Part shown: positions 37,775-43,436 of the stretch, one piece after another | Layout of the letters: every line of letters begins with the position of its first letter | How positions within the stretch are numbered: position 1 is the first letter of the stretch | Virus record (IMG/VR): IMGVR_UViG_3300024264_000011 | Location: 1 to 64,000 of that record | Direction: 5' to 3' (one strand) | Length of the DNA stretch: 64,000 nt | DNA from: a virus | Translations under genes and position numbers: made by a program | The notes under the pieces: model-generated | Told to the model about the DNA's origin: nothing | What the model saw: only the letters and a program-made list of their open reading frames with translations | Databases searched by the model: none

Positions 37775-37991
37775 CCCCAAAGAGCAGGTCAGCGATCTGC
37801 TCTACCTGATCCACACCAGCACGGCACCACTTGTAAGCAGCACCGTTGTGTGGCACACACCAGACGACACAGGGTTCGCCGAATGCATCAGCAAGGCGGT
37901 AAGCGTGGTTGATGTCGGTTGCCCACTCACAACCCCACTCATCAAAGGTGCCGTAGGAAGCAGGTTGAACGGCGAAGTTTGAAGTGAGCAT
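37764..37991 (-). CDS. Hypothetical protein in GC-rich island (75 residues)
   Basis: MLTSNFAVQPASYGTFDEWG, then CEWATDINHAYRLADAFGEP and CVVWCVPHNGAAYKWCRAG. Well-formed alpha/beta-looking sequence with four Cys. AAGGA stands before the ATG. GC content is higher than in flanking genes, suggesting acquisition. The frame on the opposite strand is also open but has no promoter or ribosome site. Confidence 0.65.
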   Translation of the reverse strand: MLTSNFAVQPASYGTFDEWGCEWATDINHAYRLADAFGEPCVVWCVPHNGAAYKWCRAGVDQVEQIADLLFGVDA

Positions 37992-38015
37992 GTGTCCTTT
38001 GTTTCGTATGTGGCT

Positions 38016-38021
38016 ATTGTA
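38016..38021 (-). promoter_or_regulatory. Probable promoter -10 box (TACAAT) with shared leader
   Basis: TACAATAGCCACATACGAAAC is identical over 21 bases to the leader of the next operon at 37731-37751. No good -35 is seen. A short inverted repeat (CCCTC, six bases, GAGGG) lies just upstream. Confidence 0.45.
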
Positions 38022-38060
38022 GTCTCTAGCCCCCTCCTCTGAGAGGGCCGTTGTGCCAGT

Positions 38061-38222
38061 TCAGAAATCGATCTCGTCTGAGCGTCCATAAGCAGCAAGT
38101 CCTGTAGTCTGGTCTGGCATAGCACCTAGTTGCTGCAGCATGCTGAGATCCTCCAAACGTGTCAGCAGTTCGCTGGTGTCGGTGGCGTCACGAAGCAGGG
38201 CGATGAGTTGTTCTTTGTTCAT
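38061..38222 (-). CDS. Small helical protein (53 residues)
   Basis: MNKEQLIALLRDATDTSELL, then TRLEDLSMLQQLGAMPD. Amphipathic helices. Start and stop are clean and the frame carries normal codon use. It is the third gene of the operon led by the paralogous 108-residue protein. Function is unknown. Confidence 0.65.
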   Translation of the reverse strand: MNKEQLIALLRDATDTSELLTRLEDLSMLQQLGAMPDQTTGLAAYGRSDEIDF

Positions 38223-38257
38223 GGTGTTGTGTGAGTGAGTGAGTGGATGAGTAAGGG

Positions 38258-38395
38258 TTAGAAATTATCGTCATAATCGTTCTCTCTGATGTCATCTTCA
38301 GAGAGTTTGGGAGCATCATCGTCCCATCGTGGTTCCTCTTGTAGGAACACATCGGCGCAGTCTAAGTATGCGATCTCGTTGATTTCGTCGTTCAT
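38258..38395 (-). CDS. Small acidic protein (45 residues)
   Basis: MNDEINEIAYLDCADVFLQE, then EPRWDDDAPKLSEDDIREND. Very acidic, with a C-terminal run of Asp. Such short acidic early proteins in phages sometimes act as DNA mimics or inhibitors, but nothing here shows that. It lies in the same operon as the preceding 108-residue protein. Confidence 0.6.
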   Translation of the reverse strand: MNDEINEIAYLDCADVFLQEEPRWDDDAPKLSEDDIRENDYDDNF

Positions 38396-38437
38396 GTGAT
38401 TTAAAAGGATGATGTGATTAAGTGGGGGGATTGACCC

Positions 38438-38764
38438 CTATGCGAGACGCATACCGGAACGAAACTCAGTGGTGAAAAACTCTGTACCGTTCCACAATCT
38501 GATGAACCACTCAAAGTTTTTCTGGAATACACCCTCTCCAGTGACACCGTGTTCTGAAAGAATTGCATTCAAACGTGACTTAGTGGTGTTTGACTGATAA
38601 CCCCCATCATACAGTTTGATCGAATCGTCTGTGATTTCTGCGATCAGATTGTTGTGAAGATAGACAGAGGAGACACCCTCGACGGTCTCAACGCGAGTGT
38701 TTGCAGTTCTCCAGTCTGTACCCTCTGAGATTGCATTGTTCATGAGGGTTTCGATTTTACGCAT
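38438..38764 (-). CDS. Paralogous early protein, copy 1 (108 residues)
   Basis: MRKIETLMNNAISEGTDWRT opens the protein. A core LYDGGYQSNTTKSRLNAIL and an ending GEGVFQKNFEWFIRLWNG follow. The gene 39377-39703 encodes a second copy of the same length. This family is frequent in the early regions of marine T4-like phages. The conserved basic core with Ser/Thr/Arg suggests nucleic-acid or protein binding, but no function is established. It is driven by an operator-type promoter. Confidence 0.75.
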   Translation of the reverse strand: MRKIETLMNNAISEGTDWRTANTRVETVEGVSSVYLHNNLIAEITDDSIKLYDGGYQSNTTKSRLNAILSEHGVTGEGVFQKNFEWFIRLWNGTEFFTTEFRSGMRLA

Positions 38765-38823
38765 GATGAAAGAAGAGAGAAGGTCTGAGAGGTGTGGTGA
38801 GGTGTGATCCCCTCCACTCCTTT

Positions 38824-38882
38824 AATATACACGATTTTAGGGGTCTGTGGGGGTTTAGTGGACACTTTGGTGAACTGTCCAC
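38824..38882 (-). promoter_or_regulatory. Operator-type promoter A
   Basis: Minus strand: GTGGACA, 11 bases, TGTCCAC (perfect 7-bp inverted repeat). Then 26 bases from GTCCAC to TG and the -10 TATATT. No -35 hexamer. It serves the 108-residue paralog and two small genes after it. Confidence 0.65.
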
Positions 38883-38920
38883 CTCAGGATCGATTTCGCT
38901 ACATTTTGTGCAATACTGAT

Positions 38921-39052
38921 TTACCTTGATTTTTGAATCGTTGAATCATAGTAATTCATCATCTTACTATCACGTTCCGCAAGGAATAACAGATAGCAAG
39001 TCATACCCATGATAACACAGATTCCACTCAGTAAGTATTGCGTAACTCTCAT
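38921..39052 (-). CDS. Small membrane protein (43 residues)
   Basis: MRVTQYLLSGICVIMGMTCY and LLFLAERDSKMMNYYDSTI. One transmembrane helix covers residues 5-25. Its ATG overlaps the upstream stop (ATGA), so translation is coupled. Role unknown. Confidence 0.7.
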   Translation of the reverse strand: MRVTQYLLSGICVIMGMTCYLLFLAERDSKMMNYYDSTIQKSR

Positions 39053-39339
39053 TGTACCTCTACTAATTCTTGTTGATATGACATGAATTGCTCCTCTGTA
39101 ACCTCATCCACACACTCTTGAATCACCTGATAGATGTAATCAATGTTTCCAACATCATCAAAGATACGTCTAATCAATGCAGTATTTTCTACCTGATGAT
39201 CATAATCAACCTCACCATTTTCATCCTTTACATGTATATCATTCTTGGTATAAATCCATGCGGCACATTCTGCATCCTCCCCCTGTTGTGCAATCATTTC
39301 ATTCACACGGTCTTGGAGTTGTTTGAGAGTGTAGTTCAT
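39049..39339 (-). CDS. Acidic early protein (96 residues)
   Basis: MNYTLKQLQDRVNEMIAQQG, EDAECAAWIYTKNDIHVKDE, then VENTALIRRIFDDVGNIDYI. Mixed alpha/beta look, net acidic. Recognisable to me as a recurring cyanophage early protein without assigned function. It lies in an operon with copy 2 of the paralogous protein before it and a membrane peptide after it. Confidence 0.75.
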   Translation of the reverse strand: MNYTLKQLQDRVNEMIAQQGEDAECAAWIYTKNDIHVKDENGEVDYDHQVENTALIRRIFDDVGNIDYIYQVIQECVDEVTEEQFMSYQQELVEVQ

Positions 39340-39376
39340 GAGTTTGTGTTAGATAGTGTGAATGGGTGAGTGTAAC

Positions 39377-39703
39377 TTAAGCAAACTCAGCGAATGTGTA
39401 ACCATCAACGAAATCATGGATGACTTTGTTGTCACGAATGAACCACTGAAAATCCTTCTGAAAGACACCATCAGTGAACGCACAACAGAACTCGTTGATG
39501 ATAGCGTTGAGACGTGATTTAGTTGTGTTTGATTGATACCCACCATCAAAGATGGTAACAAAGTCATCACCAACCTTTGCAATCAAGTTACCATGCAAAC
39601 GCACCTCAGACACACCGTCTTCAGTGGTAACACTAGTGTTTGCGTTAGTCCAGTTCTTGTTTGACTTGATCGCGTTGTTCATCTGGGTTTCGATCTTACG
39701 CAT
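39377..39703 (-). CDS. Paralogous early protein, copy 2 (108 residues)
   Basis: MRKIETQMNNAIKSNKNWTN, core IFDGGYQSNTTKSRLNAIIN, then DGVFQKDFQWFIRDNK. The core GGYQSNTTKSRLNAI is identical to copy 1. The C-termini diverge, as expected after an old duplication. It is the first gene of its own operator-type promoter, so both copies share the same control. Confidence 0.78.
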   Translation of the reverse strand: MRKIETQMNNAIKSNKNWTNANTSVTTEDGVSEVRLHGNLIAKVGDDFVTIFDGGYQSNTTKSRLNAIINEFCCAFTDGVFQKDFQWFIRDNKVIHDFVDGYTFAEFA

Positions 39704-39731
39704 GGTTTGACTCCGTTTGGTTGATGTAGCT

Positions 39732-39789
39732 ACAATACACGATTTTGAGGTCAGTGACGAAACCGTGTGACACTAGTCTGACTGTCACA
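39732..39789 (-). promoter_or_regulatory. Operator-type promoter B
   Basis: TGTGACA, 10 bases, TGTCACA (perfect 7-bp inverted repeat). 26 bases then separate GTCACA from TG and the -10 TATTGT. The outer half overlaps the TGA stop of the preceding gene. Confidence 0.65.
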
Positions 39790-39973
39790 GACCGTTCAGA
39801 TAGTCTGCAAGTTCCTGATCATACTGTTCTTTCGTGTCAAAGGTGCGACCATAGATGACACAGGGGAACGTCTTGTCGAGACCTGCAGACGCGACCATCT
39901 CGCAGTCTTGTCGATCGTATCCCATCTCGACAAGGGTGTTCACGTAGGGGTTGTTTGAAAGGGTTTTGTTCAT
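39785..39973 (-). CDS. Small early protein (62 residues)
   Basis: MNKTLSNNPYVNTLVEMGYD, RQDCEMVASAGLDKTFPCVI, then GRTFDTKEQYDQELADYLNG. The N-terminal part resembles a small three-helix (UBA-like) layout ('VEMGYDRQDCEMVAS'). A protein-binding role is a guess. Single-gene unit between two operator-type promoters. Confidence 0.7.
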   Translation of the reverse strand: MNKTLSNNPYVNTLVEMGYDRQDCEMVASAGLDKTFPCVIYGRTFDTKEQYDQELADYLNGL

Positions 39974-39979
39974 GTAGCT

Positions 39980-40036
39980 ACAATACAGGATCAGGGGACG
40001 AAATCAATTGATCGTGGACGGTTCACCGATTGTCCA
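39980..40036 (-). promoter_or_regulatory. Operator-type promoter C
   Basis: TGGACA and an inner GTCCAC half-site, 26 bases, then TG and the -10 TATTGT. It lies directly before the 62-residue gene and overlaps the end of the gene upstream. Confidence 0.6.
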
Positions 40037-40241
40037 TTCGTTTTACTCCGTGATTAACAAACTTCCATCCATCTTCGATCGCATCGATGCGAGACACATA
40101 ACTTTCGTACCGATTCATCATTTTAAAATGGTGTCTGGGTTCTTGGTTCCTGTTGACGGTAGTTTTATCGAAAATCCAGACGTTGTACCCATACTTTCCT
40201 TTTCTGACTAGAACAGGTGAAACAGAACCTTTTTTAATCAT
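40023..40241 (-). CDS. Small basic early protein (72 residues)
   Basis: MIKKGSVSPVLVRKGKYGYN, then FDKTTVNRNQEPRHHFKMM and SRIDAIEDGWKFVNHGVKRM. Basic, beta-like N-terminus. The ATG overlaps the stop of a 15-codon mini-gene (ATGA). The opposite-strand frame is a shadow. No family is recognised. Confidence 0.65.
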   Translation of the reverse strand: MIKKGSVSPVLVRKGKYGYNVWIFDKTTVNRNQEPRHHFKMMNRYESYVSRIDAIEDGWKFVNHGVKRMDNR

Positions 40242-40285
40242 GAGAACAATTCAGTGATTTTTGATTGGACTGACTGATGACTCAT
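40238..40285 (-). CDS. 15-residue mini-gene, probable deletion remnant
   Basis: MSHQSVQSKITELFS, with ATG overlapping the upstream stop and stop overlapping the next ATG, so it is translationally linked on both sides. QSVQSKITELF is identical to the C-terminus of the 49-residue protein at 40568-40717. The underlying 28-bp DNA is an exact direct repeat. It reads as an internally deleted duplicate kept for coupling, or a recombination scar. Confidence 0.5.
   Translation of the reverse strand: MSHQSVQSKITELFS
40250..40277. repeat. 28-bp exact direct repeat, copy 1
   Basis: Identical to 40580-40607 (begins TTCAGTGATTTTTGATTGG). The two copies are 330 bases apart and enclose the 91-residue gene and its surroundings. 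Confidence 0.85.
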
Positions 40286-40557
40286 AGTATAACTGGAGGA
40301 GTAGAACAGATTAAATCCCAATCATATTCACCTCTACGATATAACATTGACTCACTACGTATACCATACTTACTGTCTTGTTCTTTATACACATTCTCTA
40401 GAGATGGGAGGACTTGATTATACATCCAGTCCTTAGCATTATCATTTTGACCTTTCTGAAGATAACCGATTGTTGTCAATAAATCACTAATAGTTTGACG
40501 AAGATGTTCCTCATGAGTCTCAGGACCGACACCCATTTTGATCATGTAGTCTGACAT
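40282..40557 (-). CDS. Early protein (91 residues)
   Basis: I choose MSDYMIKMGVGPETHEEHLR as start. A longer open frame would run into the previous gene. The rest reads QTISDLLTTIGYLQKGQND, WMYNQVLPSLENVYKEQDSK, EYDWDLICSTPPVIL. Mostly helical. The stop overlaps the mini-gene ATG. Function unknown. Confidence 0.65.
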   Translation of the reverse strand: MSDYMIKMGVGPETHEEHLRQTISDLLTTIGYLQKGQNDNAKDWMYNQVLPSLENVYKEQDSKYGIRSESMLYRRGEYDWDLICSTPPVIL

Positions 40558-40567
40558 AGTTTGAAAT

Positions 40568-40717
40568 TCAGTTAAACAGTTCAGTGATTTTTGATTGGAC
40601 TGACTGAGACAATTCGGTCTCAGTCTCTCCATGATCTTGATAGTCTGCAAGTGCATCGTAGATCGCATTCCACTCATCTTCAGTGAAAAACTCTTTGATG
40701 ATGTTGTACATTGACAT
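40568..40717 (-). CDS. Small acidic early protein (49 residues)
   Basis: Start at MSMYNIIKEFFTEDEWNAIY, followed by DALADYQDHGETETELSQ and QSKITELFN. Helical and acidic. Its 3' end contains the 28-bp direct repeat. It lies ten bases after the preceding stop within the operon of promoter D. Confidence 0.65.
   Translation of the reverse strand: MSMYNIIKEFFTEDEWNAIYDALADYQDHGETETELSQSVQSKITELFN
40580..40607. repeat. 28-bp exact direct repeat, copy 2
   Basis: Second copy of the repeat at 40250-40277. Here it encodes part of the C-terminus of the 49-residue protein. Confidence 0.85.
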
Positions 40718-40727
40718 TGTGTTTGAT

Positions 40728-40922
40728 TCAGTCAAGGGTGAATGTTTTCTCAGAGATGACATTGAATTCATCGTCCATGGTCACATAATTCCATTCGTTG
40801 TCGTCCTCTCCCTCTTGGTAGAGGTGCAGAACACCCTCTGAATCGGTCTTGACGTAACAGTCATCAAAGTTCTCAGTGTCGAGAACGTAACCTGATGCGA
40901 TGAGTCCTTGAGTGAAATCCAT
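40728..40922 (-). CDS. Acidic early protein (64 residues)
   Basis: MDFTQGLIASGYVLDTENFD, YVKTDSEGVLHLYQEGED and EFNVISEKTFTLD. The start is set by the promoter: a longer frame would begin at or before the -10 box. Acidic beta-like protein of unknown function, first gene after promoter D. Confidence 0.65.
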   Translation of the reverse strand: MDFTQGLIASGYVLDTENFDDCYVKTDSEGVLHLYQEGEDDNEWNYVTMDDEFNVISEKTFTLD

Positions 40923-40943
40923 GTGGTTTTTTGACTTGAAACT

Positions 40944-41000
40944 ACAATACACGATTTTGACCCCCATATGGGGGTCAGTGGACACCTTCTAGACTGTCAC
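40944..41000 (-). promoter_or_regulatory. Operator-type promoter D with a 20-bp palindrome
   Basis: GTGACA, 10 bases, TGTCCAC, then 26 bases, TG and the -10 TATTGT. The spacer holds a perfect 20-base palindrome (40958-40977). The outer half lies in the last codons of the preceding gene. Confidence 0.65.
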
Positions 41001-41126
41001 AGGACAAAGTGAATCAAATGCATCGCAAAGTTCATCGATCAAAATGTCATTTGGTTTCTTTGGAAAGTGAGAATCAACAATCTCATAGATTTTTTCAATC
41101 ATTTGATCCTTTTGAGTTTGTGTCAT
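40989..41126 (-). CDS. Small acidic protein (45 residues)
   Basis: MTQTQKDQMIEKIYEIVDSH, then FPKKPNDILIDELCDAFDSL. Helical and acidic. Its final codons (PVTV, stop) are part of the operator of the following promoter. Unknown function. Confidence 0.6.
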   Translation of the reverse strand: MTQTQKDQMIEKIYEIVDSHFPKKPNDILIDELCDAFDSLCPVTV

Positions 41127-41153
41127 TTTGGTCCAAATCTTGACTACCAACTA

Positions 41154-41193
41154 ACAATACAGGATCTAGATCTAAAATCAAGTGATAATGGAC
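41154..41193 (-). promoter_or_regulatory. Operator-type promoter E (half-site only)
   Basis: Inner half GTCCAT, exactly 26 bases, TG, -10 TATTGT. An outer half is not clear. A GTGACAGTC motif occurs further upstream inside the 68-residue gene. Confidence 0.5.
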
Positions 41194-41196
41194 AGT

Positions 41197-41403
41197 TCAT
41201 GAATTGGTTGCAGGCCCACTGTCAATCTTCTGACTGTCACATAACTTCTTTACATTTTTGTATTCACAGTTGTATACTACTAGACGAGTTTGTTGTTGTT
41301 TAGGAAACTCATCACCTAAAAGTATACTTAATGACCATTCACAAATGAATATAACCTTTCCTGTATTGTTCTTGTAGTTTACTAGATCTCCAATTTTAAA
41401 CAT
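41197..41403 (-). CDS. SH3-like small protein (68 residues)
   Basis: MFKIGDLVNYKNNTGKVIFI, then CEWSLSILLGDEFPKQQQTR and LVVYNCEYKNVKKLC. A short beta-barrel (KOW/SH3-like) pattern 'GD.V....G.V..I' fits. The C-terminus contains an operator-like GTGACAGTC at DNA level. Overlaps the preceding gene by eight bases. Confidence 0.6.
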   Translation of the reverse strand: MFKIGDLVNYKNNTGKVIFICEWSLSILLGDEFPKQQQTRLVVYNCEYKNVKKLCDSQKIDSGPATNS

Positions 41404-41647
41404 TATTGATCCTCTTATTATAGTGATTACGAATTATTTCCATTAATGATTGCTGTAACTTAGGATCAGATGTTTCATTATATGCTTGTATATACAATGC
41501 CATTGCATCATCTGGCCGTGGTATTGTCATACCTTTCTTTGACAAACTATACTTACTAAGTTCATATGTGCCTGGGCGTGTCTTTATCTTTTGTCTTCCA
41601 AAGTTGCCAGTGACAGCACCTTTCATCCTGGGCATCTTTGAAGCCAT
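41396..41647 (-). CDS. Small basic early protein (83 residues)
   Basis: MASKMPRMKGAVTGNFGRQK, IKTRPGTYELSKYSLSKKGM, then DAMALYIQAYNETSDPKLQQ. Basic N-terminus, helical C-terminus. AGGA stands six bases before ATG. It is the first gene after the putative origin and has the only perfect consensus sigma70 promoter of the window, so high, early expression is likely. Position suggests a link with replication, but that is inference. Confidence 0.7.
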   Translation of the reverse strand: MASKMPRMKGAVTGNFGRQKIKTRPGTYELSKYSLSKKGMTIPRPDDAMALYIQAYNETSDPKLQQSLMEIIRNHYNKRINNV

Positions 41648-41676
41648 AGAGCATCCTTTGAACGTCTGACAGAGCT

Positions 41677-41705
41677 ATTATACAGAGTTTCTGTCATGCT
41701 GTCAA
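41677..41705 (-). promoter_or_regulatory. Perfect consensus sigma70 promoter
   Basis: TTGACA, 17 bases, TATAAT, with TG just before the -10. It reads away from the origin-like region into the 83-residue protein gene. Confidence 0.85.
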
Positions 41706-42177
41706 GGGGTTGTGGAAAAGTAGTTTTCCACACGTACATATTACATATGATAATAATTTCACATGTCATGTATATGCATATATCATATGTTAATAATTTA
41801 GTAAACTATCCAAGTATACTCAGAAGACCTTAGAGGGGTCTTAGAGGTCCTTCTAGGGGTCTCTGAGAGCACATATACACACATATCATATGTTAATAAT
41901 ATGCATACATATGATAATAATTTAAATCTCTGAGTTTTCCACAGGGCCTCGGAGGTTTTCTGAGCTTGGCGACCTTGACATTTTCATAGATTGCGGGTAA
42001 AGGTAACAACAACTCAGAGGATTACCAGAGGTTTATCATAGATTACCACACACATATGATAATAATCCCCTCTTACATACACATATGATAATAATTACAA
42101 AACTCTCAGCCACATTTAATTAACCATTCTTTTTCCACAGGTTTTTCCACAATTTATGCGGAACTTGTGGATAAAGG
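41705..42177. other. Putative replication origin (DnaA boxes plus iterons)
   Basis: No gene is seen in about 470 bases. Six exact DnaA boxes are present: TTTTCCACA at 41711-41719 (minus), 41724-41732, 41935-41943, 42131-42139 and 42143-42151, and TTATCCACA at 42166-42174 (minus). Six copies of CATATGWTAATAAT lie between them, all in one orientation. A GC-richer run at 41826-41868 repeats the pattern TTAGAGG/GGTC about every 10-11 bases. TTTTCCACA is the DnaA-box form known from cyanobacteria. Origin or DnaA-titration function is inferred. Confidence 0.65.
41744..42095 (+). repeat. Six iterons CATATGWTAATAAT
   Basis: Copies at 41744-41757, 41784-41797, 41887-41900, 41908-41921, 42053-42066 and 42082-42095. 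Position 7 is A in four and T in two. All other positions are invariant. Each contains the palindrome CATATG followed by TAATAAT. Confidence 0.9.
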
Positions 42178-42753
42178 TCAAGCATACCATCCAACTAATG
42201 TTATTCTCTGACCTTTCTTCAATGGTTTGACTCTATGTGGCACAGTCGATGGGAACACAATGAAATCACCATAGTTAAACTTATGAGTAAAGATTGAATC
42301 ATCTTGTTGTATTTGAAACTCTCCACCTACATAATCTTTCTTATGAGATAGACAATACACAATACTGATTCTTCTTATACCCATGTTATGTTTTTCATTT
42401 AGAGCAGTACACTCTGGGTAGTAATCTTTATGCCAACCATAGTGATGTCCTTTATCAGTATATCTTGTATATTGAATATGACTTTCCCATTTGTTATCTA
42501 ATGGCAGTTTCCATTGTTGATCATTACAATGGCGAATGATGTTAGCGAATCCTTCATTGATGAAATTAACTGAATCTGTTGGAATCCAGTTTGTATGACA
42601 CTTTCGGAGTTTACCATTGACACCATCAAGTAACGAACCTTCACCTGGTTGTTCATCTTTGAAACAGAGATTACATGTGTCTTGTACTTCATCAGTTGCT
42701 TTATCATTACCTAAGTTACCAATAATGAATTCAGGTCGGATGAGTTGTTTCAT
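42178..42753 (-). CDS. 2OG-Fe(II) oxygenase
   Basis: Fe(II)/2-oxoglutarate-dependent dioxygenase fold: YGWHKDYY gives the H-x-D pair (about residues 108 and 110), VPHRVKP the distal His (about 173), and KGQRITLVGWY the 2OG-binding Arg. Segments RRISIVYCLSHKKDYVGGEF and NYGDFIVFPS fit prolyl-hydroxylase-type enzymes. Substrate is unknown. I choose the ATG overlapping the previous stop (ATGA). An ATG three codons earlier is possible. It is the last gene before the origin-like region. Confidence 0.85.
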   Translation of the reverse strand: MKQLIRPEFIIGNLGNDKATDEVQDTCNLCFKDEQPGEGSLLDGVNGKLRKCHTNWIPTDSVNFINEGFANIIRHCNDQQWKLPLDNKWESHIQYTRYTDKGHHYGWHKDYYPECTALNEKHNMGIRRISIVYCLSHKKDYVGGEFQIQQDDSIFTHKFNYGDFIVFPSTVPHRVKPLKKGQRITLVGWYA

Positions 42754-43106
42754 TGTCTCCATTTAGGTTGTTTGTCCCATGATTGTTCAATCAGTTGTGA
42801 TACCAATTGATCACGCAAGTTGTTGATCTTATCTTCAGTGAATTGAGCGAAGTTATCTCTCTTGTCCACTTTCTTGTAATAATGCAAAGCATTCAGTATT
42901 ATTGTTTGTTCAGTCATTGTAAGTTGGTACTGATGTGTTTCATGAATCAAGAAACAATCAATTGGAAATAATCCTTCCTTATTCTTAACCTTAACTTTCT
43001 TTTCTTGAATGTTCTCAAGTGTGTAAGTATAACCAAGAATCAACGTCGATCGATTTGGTGCTGGTCCTGGTTGTTTAATGAGTTCAATACGATCGCCTGG
43101 TTTCAT
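42750..43106 (-). CDS. SH3-like early protein MKPGDRIEL (118 residues)
   Basis: MKPGDRIELIKQPGPAPNRS, TLILGYTYTLENIQEKKVKV, then LTMTEQTIILNALHYYKK. The first 60 residues parallel the 65-residue protein at 44342-44539 (both 'M.PGDR..FI/LI..... Y.L....V....V'), suggesting a small beta-barrel module with an added helical tail. The upstream TTG extension is not used in my call. Function unknown. Confidence 0.65.
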   Translation of the reverse strand: MKPGDRIELIKQPGPAPNRSTLILGYTYTLENIQEKKVKVKNKEGLFPIDCFLIHETHQYQLTMTEQTIILNALHYYKKVDKRDNFAQFTEDKINNLRDQLVSQLIEQSWDKQPKWRQ

Positions 43107-43180
43107 TTCTTTACGGGCCAACTAAATTCTAATGTGATTGTAAGTAGAATAATGAAGAAAAATATAAAAACACTAGACAT
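43103..43180 (-). CDS. Tiny hydrophobic peptide (25 residues)
   Basis: MSSVFIFFFIILLTITLEFS, then WPVKK. One membrane span with a basic end. ATG lies in the last codons of the preceding gene and its stop overlaps the ATG of the next (ATGA). The double coupling makes it a plausible real micro-protein, perhaps membrane-active. Confidence 0.5.
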   Translation of the reverse strand: MSSVFIFFFIILLTITLEFSWPVKK

Positions 43181-43436
43181 GTTCTTGTAACTTATACTCT
43201 TTCTTATCTAGTTGATATCGACGAATATACTTTTCTGCATGTTCATAACATTGAAAATGACATACTTTATTCTCTTTACGATCCTCTAATCTCCATGGAA
43301 ATGTAGAATACGGAAACAACTTAGTATCCTTTGATTTTGTCCATTTGATCTCCGTCTCTTTGACTTTACGTTTCCGTGTTGTCTTTTCTGTGAGTTTGGC
43401 AATATTACGTGCAAGAGCATTTTGTGTCTTAGACAT
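43173..43436 (-). CDS. Basic small protein (87 residues)
   Basis: I choose MSKTQNALARNIAKLTEKTT. It continues RKRKVKETEIKWTKSKDTKL, then CHFQCYEHAEKYIRRYQLDK. AAGG precedes. Strongly basic in the first half. A Cys/His cluster (CHFQCYEH) could bind metal but is incomplete for a zinc finger. Operon member, function unknown. Confidence 0.6.
   Translation of the reverse strand: MSKTQNALARNIAKLTEKTTRKRKVKETEIKWTKSKDTKLFPYSTFPWRLEDRKENKVCHFQCYEHAEKYIRRYQLDKKEYKLQEHV

Noticed and set aside
37515-37982. Plus-strand open frames in the GC-rich island
   Set aside because: They are antisense shadows of the minus-strand genes. The promoters and the AAGGA site all point to the minus strand.
38824-39789. 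CRP, NtcA or Pho-box sites at the operators
   Set aside because: The half-sites are TGTGACA/TGTCACA or GTGGACA/TGTCCAC with 10-12 bases between, not TGTGA-N6-TCACA, GTA-N8-TAC or cyanobacterial Pho repeats.
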